Origin: an uncultured Chloroflexaceae bacterium
Lineage (GTDB): Bacteria > Chloroflexota > Chloroflexia > Chloroflexales > Chloroflexaceae
Direction of reading: 5' to 3'
Assembly: GCA_937141995.1 (NCBI GenBank)
Contig: CAKZQX010000643.1
Span: 1-8,979, forward strand
Length of the DNA stretch: 8,979 nucleotides
In this document: in pieces, positions 1 to 6,271 of the stretch
Numbering within the stretch: the stretch's first letter is position 1
Layout of the letters: each line of letters starts with the position of its first letter
Position numbers and translations under genes: made by a program
Notes under the pieces: model-generated
Databases searched by the model: none
What the model was told of the DNA's origin: nothing
Seen by the model: the letters and a program-made list of their open reading frames with translations, nothing else

Positions 1-456
1 CAGATTAAACCAGACGCATGGATCGCCGCAGTACAGTCTTCCTGGCAGTTATCCGGTCATCGGATAACCGGGCCGCGTAGTCGTGTGCTGCGGCACATTA
101 CCAGTTACACGGCTCCATTTACCGCTGAACAACTGTATACCGAACTTCAGCAGGATACTGCCCCACCAGGCCGCGCCACAGTCTATCGCACGCTGGAGCA
201 ACTGGCGGTTGGCGGTTGGGTTGCCCGTATCCATACGCAGAGTAGCGAAACCGGGTACATTGTGAGTTGGCCCGGGCATCTGCATCATCTGGTTTGCACC
301 AACTGCGGCCGCGTAATCGCCTTTGAAGGTTGTGCCCTGGAGAATCTCCTTGCCAGCCTCGCTCGTCGGACGGACTTTGTGATCGAAGAGCATCTCCTGC
401 AGATCTATGGCCGTTGCGCTGCGTGTCGCAGCCTGCTGGACGAGGACACGGTGTAG
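1..456 (+). CDS. Fur-family metal-responsive transcriptional regulator (5' end outside window)
   Basis: The frame is open from the first base (151 visible residues). The GTG at 85 is not the real start, because the upstream codons encode the usual N-terminal Fur helix (visible residues 19-30, GHRITGPRSRVL) that precedes the winged helix. The winged-helix DNA-binding domain spans about residues 25-80, with FTAEQLY and the recognition-helix signature ATVYRTLEQL. It is followed by the metal/dimerisation domain: HLHHLVCTNCGR (Cys 99 and 102) and a second CxxC, CAAC (139 and 142). The two CxxC pairs make the structural zinc site of Fur/Zur/PerR proteins. Such proteins repress metal-uptake or stress genes when metal-loaded. 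I cannot tell from sequence whether it senses iron, zinc or peroxide; the two-CxxC layout and HxHH run fit Zur or Fur. It stands alone here, with a stop at 454-456 followed by hairpins. Confidence 0.9.
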   Translation, partial: QIKPDAWIAAVQSSWQLSGHRITGPRSRVLRHITSYTAPFTAEQLYTELQQDTAPPGRATVYRTLEQLAVGGWVARIHTQSSETGYIVSWPGHLHHLVCTNCGRVIAFEGCALENLLASLARRTDFVIEEHLLQIYGRCAACRSLLDEDTV

Positions 457-507
457 TTCAGCTTTGGGGCGCGGGAGCTATGTTCGCGCATTGCTGACTT
501 TGGAGTA

Positions 508-524
508 CGGGAGCATGGCTCCCG
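508..524. terminator. Hairpin 3' of the fur-family gene
   Basis: CGGGAGC and GCTCCCG are perfect 7-bp inverted arms separated by ATG. The hairpin lies 51 bp after the stop of the regulator, in the convergent gap before the nucleotidyltransferase gene. There is no T-run after it on either strand, so it is at best part of a bidirectional termination region. Confidence 0.4.
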
Positions 525-536
525 CCCAACAACCAC

Positions 537-556
537 AAACGGGGCATGCCCCGTTT
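537..556. terminator. 20-bp perfect palindrome, possible bidirectional terminator stem
   Basis: A perfect 20-bp palindrome, AAACGGGGCA followed by its reverse complement, lies between the convergent stop codons (456 on + and 628 on -). It could form a stable GC-rich stem with A/T at its base. The flanking A's and T's (AAAC...GTTT) give only a short U-tract in either direction, so termination is plausible but not certain. Together with the hairpin at 508-524 it fills the gap between two facing genes. Confidence 0.5.
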
Positions 557-627
557 CATCTAATCAGTCAGGCAGAGACAGCGCATGTTGCCGCACGCAC
601 CCGGTCTCCTGTAACCTGTTCCCTATT

Positions 628-1227
628 CTAGCGTACCACGCCTGTTCCCGCTGCGACCGGTTTGTCGGGCTGGGTTCCCGATCCTCCCAGGATACCAAAC
701 TCCTCAAGTTTGGACTGAAGCGCAGCCTGGGCACTGCTTAACTGAAGCCGCCGCTCCAGGTACTCCACATCCAGGCGCTGGCGGCGCGCAATGGCGGCCG
801 CATCGCTCAGATCATGTTTCCCCTGTTCAGAGCCCCGCCCCAGCAGCAGCTTGTGAACCAGGATATCTTCCGGGGCCAGCACCGCCACCCGCGCTCCTAG
901 CAGCGGCATGCGCCGAAGCTGCTCGTACATTGGCGTATCCAGCACAAACGGATGATTCTTGCCGAGGCGCTTTACGCTCAAATCGTCAAAGAACTTGATG
1001 CCCCGCCACAACACTCGCTTCCCATCAAACTGAACCGCTTTCTGCTCGCGTTGTAGCAACTGAACGATCTTGTCCAGCCCTCCCGCAACAACCAGGATAT
1101 CAATATCCTGAATTGGCCGTCGATCTCCATATAGATGAGCAGCAGCACCGGCACACACGCCCCAGAAAATATCATTGTTGTCGAGAAGACGCTGTGCAAC
1201 GCTCAAATTGCCCGCGATCAATGACAT
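628..1227 (-). CDS. Nucleotidyltransferase-fold protein (MNT/AbiEii-like)
   Basis: This 199-aa protein has the layout of small nucleotidyltransferase-superfamily proteins. A glycine/alanine-rich turn, GVCAGAAAHLYGDRRP (residues 23-38), leads into QDIDILV (40-46). Asp41 and Asp43 are the metal-binding DxD pair. A later segment, APEDILVHKLLLGR (118-131), followed by GKHDLSDAA (136-144), resembles the helical half of AbiEii/MNT-type and related uncharacterised nucleotidyltransferases. Members transfer an NMP to protein or RNA targets, some of them in toxin-antitoxin pairs. No partner gene is adjacent here, so a toxin role is unsupported. The start at 1227 is preferred over the ATG at 1260 because AAAGGAG sits 8 nt upstream and the predicted promoter would start transcription near 1260. 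The C-terminal tail after about residue 180 is low-complexity (Gly/Pro/Val). Confidence 0.75.
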   Translation of the reverse strand: MSLIAGNLSVAQRLLDNNDIFWGVCAGAAAHLYGDRRPIQDIDILVVAGGLDKIVQLLQREQKAVQFDGKRVLWRGIKFFDDLSVKRLGKNHPFVLDTPMYEQLRRMPLLGARVAVLAPEDILVHKLLLGRGSEQGKHDLSDAAAIARRQRLDVEYLERRLQLSSAQAALQSKLEEFGILGGSGTQPDKPVAAGTGVVR

Positions 1228-1235
1228 AGCGATGG

Positions 1236-1242
1236 CTCCTTT
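1236..1242 (-). promoter_or_regulatory. Ribosome binding site deciding the nucleotidyltransferase start
   Basis: On the minus strand AAAGGAG lies 8 nt before the ATG at 1227. The upstream in-frame ATG at 1260 has no such site, so the shorter product is favoured. Confidence 0.7.
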
Positions 1243-1266
1243 ATCTTCGCAAGCACACATCTTGGA

Positions 1267-1295
1267 AGTATAGCATTATCTATCTGCTTTAACAA
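1267..1295 (-). promoter_or_regulatory. Sigma-70-type promoter of the nucleotidyltransferase gene
   Basis: Read on the minus strand, TTGTTA (1290-1295) and TATACT (1267-1272) are separated by exactly 17 bp, and TGC directly before the -10 box gives an extended -10. Predicted transcription start is near 1260, giving a leader of about 33 nt that contains the AAAGGAG site. The -35 box ends 10 bp from the foldback element at 1305-1507. Confidence 0.6.
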
Positions 1296-1304
1296 ATTGT
1301 AAAC

Positions 1305-1507
1305 TTACACGACTTACGCGGTGGGCGTCCAAACTGCACGTTTGACAAGATGAAAGGCCGAATCGCCTGCGGCAGCATGGTACTTCTTTTTTCTTTTTTC
1401 CGAACATTTTGGATCAAGGAGCCAAATGTTCGGGAAAAAGAAAGGTCGGTTCCGCCCTGCCGGAGGCGAAATTTTCTTTCGGGTTTGTGACCGCGTAAGT
1501 CGTGTAA
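1305..1507. mobile_element. 203-bp foldback element with 18-bp terminal inverted repeats (MITE-like)
   Basis: The ends TTACACGACTTACGCGGT (1305-1322) and its exact reverse complement (1490-1507) are 18-bp perfect terminal inverted repeats. Two outer bases (AA/TT) also match beyond one mismatch. The interior is itself palindromic. Positions 1363-1375 pair with 1457-1469 (12 of 13). Positions 1388-1412 pair with 1422-1445 through a polypyrimidine/polypurine tract and CCGAACATTT, closing on a 9-base loop (1413-1421). There is no ORF inside. No clear target-site duplication was found. This structure fits a non-autonomous transposable element moved by a transposase elsewhere. The central hairpin could also end transcription coming from the protease gene on the minus strand. 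Confidence 0.7.
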
Positions 1508-1562
1508 CTTATCCGGCCCGGTCTTGGCGTTATGAGCCGGTTTACCTGTCTATGACGGCATC

Positions 1563-3416
1563 CTACGGCGCGATCACCAGCGGCAAGTAGACGCTGTTCT
1601 GGGCAGTGGCTTCGAGATAGGGTGAAACATTGCCCGCTATGTCACGGAAAGAGACCCGAATGCTAATAATGTCGGAGGGCAGGGGCACCTCTGCATAGTA
1701 GGAGTGATCCGGGTCATCCTCAGCCGTCAGTCGGCGCTCAATCTCGGCTGCCTGGAGATGCCACACATTTTCACCATCATTGACTTCGATCTCGACGGCT
1801 TCAACCCCACTGCCCTGATCCTCGGCCTGGAGCACCGCCAGCATCCCGGAGCCACGCTTCAACACGACCTTACCTACGGGTGGGTTGGTATCGACCAGGA
1901 TTTCCTGCATATATGCCGGGGACGTATACCCGTTGACATCGCGGAAGCGCACATATACCGGCTGGGCCTCATCATATCCGGCTTTCAGTTGCACCAGCGG
2001 ACGTGGTTCGTACGGCTGCCAACCCACATCACCGAAGAGCGGATCGCGGCTGATCTGCATTGCCGCAGTATCGGCGGGCGCTTCCAGTTCGAGCGTAATT
2101 GCAGCGGTATTACTCAGTTCGGGCGCGCGCACCTGGTACACGGGCTGCGCGCCAATGCCACTGATAGTAATGGGCAGACTGACCGGGGTAGAGCTAATGC
2201 CCATACGATTAACCGCCCGTACTTCCAACTGATAGGTTCCATCATAGAGAACCGCTTCAAAGGAAAAGCGCTCGCTCGTGCTGTCAAACGCACCGTCTTC
2301 GGGCATTGCCGTCTGCCAGGGACCATCGTCGGCGCGGTATTCTACGCGCTCAATGGTGTTAATACTTACGGTACGCAGGAACGGCGAGGGGTATCCCGTA
2401 TCGCTACTCTGCCCGGTGATGACCGGCCGCTCGCCGGGTTCAACCGACTGGATCGGGTCAAGTTCCAGGCTGGGGGTTGTGTCAAGCGGGTCGATAATTC
2501 CGTCTGCATCGCTGTCATAGTAGCCAAGCTGGGCACGCGCAGAGGGATCAATCGCGCCGTCAGCATAAGCCGACACGGGCGAGAGCATAATACTCGGCAA
2601 ATTAGTTGGGCAACCCCCGATCTGGCTGTTGGTCGTGGGAGTATGCAGGTAGCCGCTGCGTTGCTCACAGGGAACCTGGGCCGATTTGTACTGATCGAGT
2701 GCGCCAAAGATATGGCCCATCTCGTGGGCGGCCACCGGGGCTAACCGCTGCTGTCCATACGAGCCGACGTCCGAGGTTAAAACCATAAATGGACCGTTGA
2801 TATAGGCATAGGCAAAGCGGTTGTCGGCAAAGCGTCCATTGGCGTCGTTTGCGCTGTTGGCAACAAAAATGAGTGTCGCCCAATCGCTCCCCTGCTGCTC
2901 ACGCAGATCATACGCGGCCGCATACGCTTTTTCAAAATAGTTCCCGCTGTACCCCATATTTCCGAGCAGATCACCAATCCAGAGACCCTCTTCATACAGG
3001 CTGTAGTTAATCGGCTCATAGGCGGTCGGGACAACCTGTACATCCAGGTGGAACCGCAACCGCGCATCGGGCAACTGCGCGGCCCACCAGTCCAGGGAAG
3101 CCTGCACCTGCTCCGTAACAGCCGCAATCTCGGATGTGGTCCAGTCTTCGAGCGAGGGCTCGGCACTGCCGTTGCTCTCCGGCAGAATCATCCGAACGGC
3201 AACATCCCCGGCCATAAACTGGCTGGGACCGGAAGATTGCCGCGATAGACCTTCGGGATTGGCTGGGGGTGGGGGCGGTACCAGGGCATCATCCGTCAGT
3301 GGTTCCGGCGTTTCCCCGGTGCCGGACGATCCGGTTGCCGGCACCGGATAAGCGAGTGTAAGCCCGGCAAAGAAAAGTACGCAGCATAGTAGTAGAGTGG
3401 GATATTTGTTATGCAT
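1563..3416 (-). CDS. Secreted metzincin-like zinc metalloprotease with Ig-like C-terminal regions
   Basis: This is a 617-aa exported protein. A Sec signal peptide covers residues 1 to about 22 (MHNKYP, then LLLCCVLFFAGLTLA, likely cleavage after LTLA). A Pro-rich linker follows (PPPPP around 47-51). The catalytic domain spans about 70-300, with HEMGHIFGALD at 231-241. This is an HExxHxxGxxD zinc site in which His231, His235 and Asp241 would bind zinc and Glu232 is the catalytic base. SIM at 275-277 is a plausible Met-turn. Cys250 and Cys269 may form a disulfide. DSDADGIID (301-309) resembles a thrombospondin type-3 or dockerin-like calcium loop. Residues of about 325-420, 425-510 and 510-605 look like Ig/Fn3-type beta domains. 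The protein ends in NSVYLPLVIAP. The start at 3416 is favoured over 3452 because AGGAA lies just upstream and the signal peptide then begins at the terminus. The substrate is unknown. Confidence 0.82.
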   Translation of the reverse strand: MHNKYPTLLLCCVLFFAGLTLAYPVPATGSSGTGETPEPLTDDALVPPPPPANPEGLSRQSSGPSQFMAGDVAVRMILPESNGSAEPSLEDWTTSEIAAVTEQVQASLDWWAAQLPDARLRFHLDVQVVPTAYEPINYSLYEEGLWIGDLLGNMGYSGNYFEKAYAAAYDLREQQGSDWATLIFVANSANDANGRFADNRFAYAYINGPFMVLTSDVGSYGQQRLAPVAAHEMGHIFGALDQYKSAQVPCEQRSGYLHTPTTNSQIGGCPTNLPSIMLSPVSAYADGAIDPSARAQLGYYDSDADGIIDPLDTTPSLELDPIQSVEPGERPVITGQSSDTGYPSPFLRTVSINTIERVEYRADDGPWQTAMPEDGAFDSTSERFSFEAVLYDGTYQLEVRAVNRMGISSTPVSLPITISGIGAQPVYQVRAPELSNTAAITLELEAPADTAAMQISRDPLFGDVGWQPYEPRPLVQLKAGYDEAQPVYVRFRDVNGYTSPAYMQEILVDTNPPVGKVVLKRGSGMLAVLQAEDQGSGVEAVEIEVNDGENVWHLQAAEIERRLTAEDDPDHSYYAEVPLPSDIISIRVSFRDIAGNVSPYLEATAQNSVYLPLVIAP

Positions 3417-3420
3417 GATG

Positions 3421-3425
3421 TTCCT
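3421..3425 (-). promoter_or_regulatory. Ribosome binding site deciding the protease start
   Basis: AGGAA on the minus strand lies 4 nt before the ATG at 3416, within the usual range for the GG core. The longer frame from 3452 would put 12 polar residues before the signal peptide and lacks a clear site. Confidence 0.55.
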
Positions 3426-3626
3426 ATAGTGTGATGCAGGTGTTGATTGCACGGAACAGCAATCATAGTAATGTCCGAAATGTTGCTATCAGCCATGAAT
3501 GTTTACTGACAAAGGCAGCATAACGCGATATTCGGGTTATGCCAAGAGGCGCAAAGTCCTGTCACCCTGAGGCATGTGGGGGAGCAAGGGACTAGTGCTG
3601 ATAGGCGCGAGGTACTACTTGAAATT

Positions 3627-4436
3627 TCAGGAGATTTCGCCAGTAGTTATGCCAAGGGGATGCAGCATATCACCACGCCAGACGCCGTCTATCTGGACGG
3701 GGCCAAAATAGATGGGGGTATCGGCGACCTGCGCAAGCTGATCCAGCAGCGCCTGATCGCGCAGTGGAACAGGCAGTTTAAGCTGACGACTATTGGAGGC
3801 GGGCACCCCACCGGCACCAATCCGGCTGACCAGCAGCGCTGTGTCGTCGCTGGTCAGCAACTCGCCCTCTACCCGGACAAGCTGCTGTTCATACGCAGCA
3901 GCGTTGGCAAGCAGTTCACCGATTGTGACGGTTGGGGGAGAGAGGAACGTCAGCTTGTCCGGCGTAAACCGGTAACGATAGCGCCCTGCGGGACCGAAGG
4001 TGCCCGGCCCGCTGACCTGTCCCTGGGCCTGCACAATGCCATATCGCACCACGCCGCTCTGCGCGAGTTCGGCGACGACGGAGGAATCAAGTGATGGGCC
4101 AATCCAGAGTTGTTGGGAAGGGTCGGATACCAACGGTTGCGGCGGCGGTGTGGCGCTGAAACTCAGGCCATCCAGCAACACCACGCCGGCCGGACGCACA
4201 AAGAGGTAGCCGATAACCGTGACCGAACCGCGCACAGGCGTACCGTCCAGCAGGTCCGCAACACCTACGAACCCCAATTCATCCGGCAATGACGTTACCG
4301 GATCACCGGATGCACAGGCCGATACCAGCAACAGGCCCAGCAACAGGCAGCGCCATATCCGCACCAGCGGAGTGCATATTGAATTGGTCGCGCGGGGAGC
4401 AGTCGTCACTATCAGCTTCTTGTATTGTTCAATCAC
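3627..4436 (-). CDS. Lipoprotein of unknown function, possibly OB-fold repeats
   Basis: The product is 269 aa and begins at a GTG. A hydrophobic stretch (about residues 26-40, ending LLLGLLLVSA) followed by Cys41 gives the lipobox LVSAC, so the mature protein should be lipid-anchored on the outer face of the membrane. After it come two similar beta-rich stretches. The first is residues 68-115 (GTPVRGSVTVIGYLFVRPAG and LWIGPSL). The second is about 170-265 (EQQLVRVEGELLTSDDTALL and PIYFGPVQIDGVW). Both have the V-x-V-x-G strand pattern seen in OB-like folds, but I do not recognise a named family. The start is uncertain. The n-region from GTG 4436 is long; GTG codons at 4409 and 4364 would give shorter signal peptides, but neither has a good ribosome site. 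The gene points the same way as the protease, 210 bp upstream of it. Confidence 0.7.
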   Translation of the reverse strand: MIEQYKKLIVTTAPRATNSICTPLVRIWRCLLLGLLLVSACASGDPVTSLPDELGFVGVADLLDGTPVRGSVTVIGYLFVRPAGVVLLDGLSFSATPPPQPLVSDPSQQLWIGPSLDSSVVAELAQSGVVRYGIVQAQGQVSGPGTFGPAGRYRYRFTPDKLTFLSPPTVTIGELLANAAAYEQQLVRVEGELLTSDDTALLVSRIGAGGVPASNSRQLKLPVPLRDQALLDQLAQVADTPIYFGPVQIDGVWRGDMLHPLGITTGEIS

Positions 4437-4451
4437 TTGCCCTGTTTATGT

Positions 4452-4460
4452 ATTGTACCA
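4452..4460 (-). promoter_or_regulatory. Possible extended -10 box of the lipoprotein gene
   Basis: On the minus strand the sequence reads TGG-TACAAT, an extended -10 element. No convincing -35 box lies 16-18 bp upstream. Transcription from here would begin near 4445, leaving under 10 nt before the GTG at 4436. So either the mRNA is almost leaderless or a later start codon is used. Confidence 0.35.
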
Positions 4461-4620
4461 TAGCCAGTTACGGACATCGCATTGATTATATGGCATGAAG
4501 CATCTGCCGTCCCGGGCCGGATTCCTACGCAAGCCGGTCAACCCCGGCATCTTCCCGGCCCTGAACTATGCTCCCGCCATGGTTCACCCCCGGGGCTGGA
4601 ATCAACGAGTTTTCCCTTTA

Positions 4621-4658
4621 TTGACAGGATGAGATAGCCGATTGATAGGTTTTGACAG
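4621..4658. repeat. Three TTGAYAG direct repeats on one helical face
   Basis: TTGACAG (4621-4627), TTGATAG (4642-4648) and TTGACAG (4652-4658) are spaced 21 and 10 bp apart, close to two turns and one turn of DNA. They lie about 35-70 bp upstream of the predicted -10 box of the mevalonate operon. This would be a natural place for a regulator, though two of the copies also resemble -35 boxes. Confidence 0.35.
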
Positions 4659-4687
4659 CTTTTTTGCTAGGTTTGCGCGCCGGTTCA

Positions 4688-4696
4688 TGCTACAAT
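4688..4696 (+). promoter_or_regulatory. Predicted extended -10 promoter of the mevalonate operon
   Basis: The sequence reads ATGC-TACAAT, with TACAAT at 4691-4696 and the TGC of an extended -10 directly before it. There is no good -35 at 16-18 bp; the nearest TTGACA (4652-4657) is too far away. Predicted transcription start is near 4703. Confidence 0.4.
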
Positions 4697-4742
4697 ACCA
4701 GGCATCAACGATTTCGTACTATGCATCACAAATACTGATAAC

Positions 4743-4761
4743 ATGTACCATAGTTGTACAT
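4743..4761. promoter_or_regulatory. Inverted site ATGTAC-N7-GTACAT in the operon leader
   Basis: Perfect 6-bp arms (4743-4748 and 4756-4761) flank a 7-bp spacer. This is the dimensions of a dimeric repressor site, downstream of the predicted promoter. Its left half shares TGTACCATAG with 4454-4463, which overlaps the -10 box of the divergent lipoprotein gene. The binding protein is unknown. Confidence 0.35.
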
Positions 4762-4843
4762 ATAAGTAAGACATTAGCACAACAGCCGCCGGTGTGCGGT
4801 TGACGGTCAAATAAAATAGAGTGAGAGGAATACAGAGCAAGCT

Positions 4844-6160
4844 ATGGGAACGAAAAACTCACGACTGCAAGGCTTTTACCAGCTTAATCCATTTGAACGG
4901 CTCCAGATGGTCGGGGCATTTGATGGGTTGAATGACCAGGATCTGCACGCCCTCCACGGTGGCAGCGGGTCATTGTCGATAGAGCGTGCAGATAAGATGA
5001 TCGAGAATGTCGTTGGTACATTCAACTTGCCGTTGGGCATTGCTACTAACTTTGTCATTAACGGGCGTGATACGTTAGTCCCCATGGTAGTTGAGGAACC
5101 TTCGATTGTTGCGGGAGCAAGTTACGCCGCCCGACTCGTACGCGCGGGTGGCGGCTTTCAGACCAGCAGCACGGAGCCGCTGATGATCGGCCAGATCCAA
5201 CTGGTTGCGGTGGCCGAACCGGTGCGGGCGCGCGATGCTATTCTGGCCGGCAAAGATGAGATCCTGGCGCTGGCGAATGCCCAGAGCCTCAGCCTGATAC
5301 GGCTGGGGGGGGGCGCGCGCGATGTCGAGGTCAACTTCTTCGAGAGCAGTCCGATGGGACCAATGCTCGTGGTTCACCTGATCGTTGATTGCCGGGATGC
5401 CATGGGCGCGAATGCCATCAACAGCATGTGCGAGGCAACTGCGCCGCTGCTGGAGCAGATCAGCGGCGGGCGGGCGTACCTGCGCATCCTCTCAAACTTG
5501 AGTGACCGCCGCCGAGCACGCGCACGCGCGGTGGTGCCGCCGACCGCCCTCACCCGCAACGGGATCAGCGGTGAAGAGGTGGCCGAGGGGATCATGTGGG
5601 CCTATGCGTTTGCCGCAGTTGATCCTTATCGCGCGACAACCCATAACAAAGGGATTATGAACGGAATTGACCCGGTGCTGGTGGCAACCGGGCAGGATTG
5701 GCGCGCAATCGAAGCCGGTGCGCATGCCTATGCTGCGCGCAACGGGCAATATACTTCGATGAGCGTGTGGGAACGCGATGCTGACGGCAATCTCGTCGGC
5801 ACGCTGGAGTTGCCTCTGGCGGTGGGGATTGTGGGCGGCGCAACCAAAGTTCACCCGTCGGCACAGGCGGCGCTGAAGCTGCTGAATGTGCAGAGCGCCA
5901 ATGAACTGGCCGAGATCTGTGTGTGTGCCGGCCTGGCGAGTAATCTGGCGGCAATGCGCGCGCTGGCAACCGAAGGTATCCAGCGGGGACATATGGGCCT
6001 GCATGCGCGCCAGATTGCGCTGGCGGCCGGGGCCGGCGGTTCCCTGGTGGATACGATTGCGCGGCGCATGATCGAGGAGCGCAACATCAAACCGGCGCGG
6101 GCTGAGATGCTGCTGGCCGAACTGCACGGTGCAGTCAGCGAGCAAATCGAGTCGGTTTAA
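4844..6160 (+). CDS. mvaA: Hydroxymethylglutaryl-CoA reductase, class II
   Basis: This 438-aa soluble enzyme catalyses the interconversion of HMG-CoA and mevalonate, the committed step of the mevalonate route to isoprenoids. Length and sequence follow class II reductases such as Pseudomonas mevalonii MvaA (about 428 aa), without the membrane domain of eukaryotic enzymes. Signatures in order: ENVVGTFNLPLG (54-65); VEEPSIVAGASY (83-94) with the catalytic Glu; LGGGARD (154-160); DAMGAN (185-190) of the cofactor domain; HNKGIMNG (267-274) with catalytic Lys269; TGQDWRAIEAGAHA (282-295) with catalytic Asp285; and RGHMGLHARQIA (381-392) with catalytic His383. Residue 148, where the P. mevalonii enzyme has the Asp that selects NADH, is Ser here. 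GAGAGGAA ends 13 nt before the ATG, a rather long spacing. It is the first gene of the operon. A run of nine G's (5305-5313) encodes part of LGGG. Confidence 0.96.
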   Translation: MGTKNSRLQGFYQLNPFERLQMVGAFDGLNDQDLHALHGGSGSLSIERADKMIENVVGTFNLPLGIATNFVINGRDTLVPMVVEEPSIVAGASYAARLVRAGGGFQTSSTEPLMIGQIQLVAVAEPVRARDAILAGKDEILALANAQSLSLIRLGGGARDVEVNFFESSPMGPMLVVHLIVDCRDAMGANAINSMCEATAPLLEQISGGRAYLRILSNLSDRRRARARAVVPPTALTRNGISGEEVAEGIMWAYAFAAVDPYRATTHNKGIMNGIDPVLVATGQDWRAIEAGAHAYAARNGQYTSMSVWERDADGNLVGTLELPLAVGIVGGATKVHPSAQAALKLLNVQSANELAEICVCAGLASNLAAMRALATEGIQRGHMGLHARQIALAAGAGGSLVDTIARRMIEERNIKPARAEMLLAELHGAVSEQIESV

Positions 6161-6183
6161 GCCCGGAGAGTTCTGCCATGTTC

Positions 6184-6235
6184 ACAAAGACGGGGTGACA
6201 CAGCGCATTTCCGCCCTGCTGCACTCCGTCTTTGT
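6184..6235 (+). other. Strong hairpin between reductase and HMG-CoA synthase genes
   Basis: Positions 6184-6197 (ACAAAGACGGGGTG) pair with 6222-6235 over 14 bp with one G-U wobble. CAGC/GCTG (6201-6204 with 6218-6221) extends the stem after a 3-nt bulge. The sequence after it (CTTATCTG) is not a U-tract, so it is more likely an mRNA-stabilising, processing or partial-attenuation element than a full terminator. It lies in a 111-bp gap between genes expected to be co-transcribed. Confidence 0.6.
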
Positions 6236-6271
6236 CTTATCTGTAACATCCCAGACAAGGAGCTTATACAT

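Larger units (their letters stand above)
4437..4843. other. 407-bp intergenic region between the divergent lipoprotein gene and mevalonate operon
   Basis: There is no convincing gene here on either strand. The part at 4500-4610 is GC-rich with no recognised motif. The part from 4611 to 4843 is AT-richer and carries the likely control sites of the mevalonate operon: three TTGAYAG copies, an extended -10 box, an inverted ATGTAC/GTACAT site and a small TTGAC-G-GTCAA palindrome at 4800-4810. The reductase leader would be about 140 nt if transcription starts near 4703. Confidence 0.6.

Noticed and set aside
49..393. A minus-strand frame overlapping the Fur-family gene
   Set aside because: It is a shadow of the well-supported regulator frame.
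85..456. A complete Fur-family gene starting at GTG 85
   Set aside because: The frame is open to base 1 and upstream codons encode the conserved N-terminal Fur helix (GHRITGPRSRVL), so the true start is outside the window.
1384..1443. CRISPR-like or tandem repeat structure in the polypyrimidine/polypurine region
   Set aside because: The two tracts are complementary arms of one hairpin, not spaced direct repeats.
1704..2744. A 346-aa frame on the + strand opposite the protease gene
   Set aside because: It is antisense to a gene with a signal peptide and HExxH motif. Its composition is erratic, with no recognisable domain.
3541..3600. TCACCCTGAG-type segment in the 210-bp gap between lipoprotein and protease genes, resembling a dispersed intergenic repeat
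   Set aside because: Only one short copy is present and the match is partial and from memory; no inverted repeat or duplication bounds it.
3576..4094. A 172-aa + strand frame opposite the lipoprotein gene
   Set aside because: The minus-strand frame has a lipobox and ordered beta-rich sequence; this one has neither, and no ribosome site.
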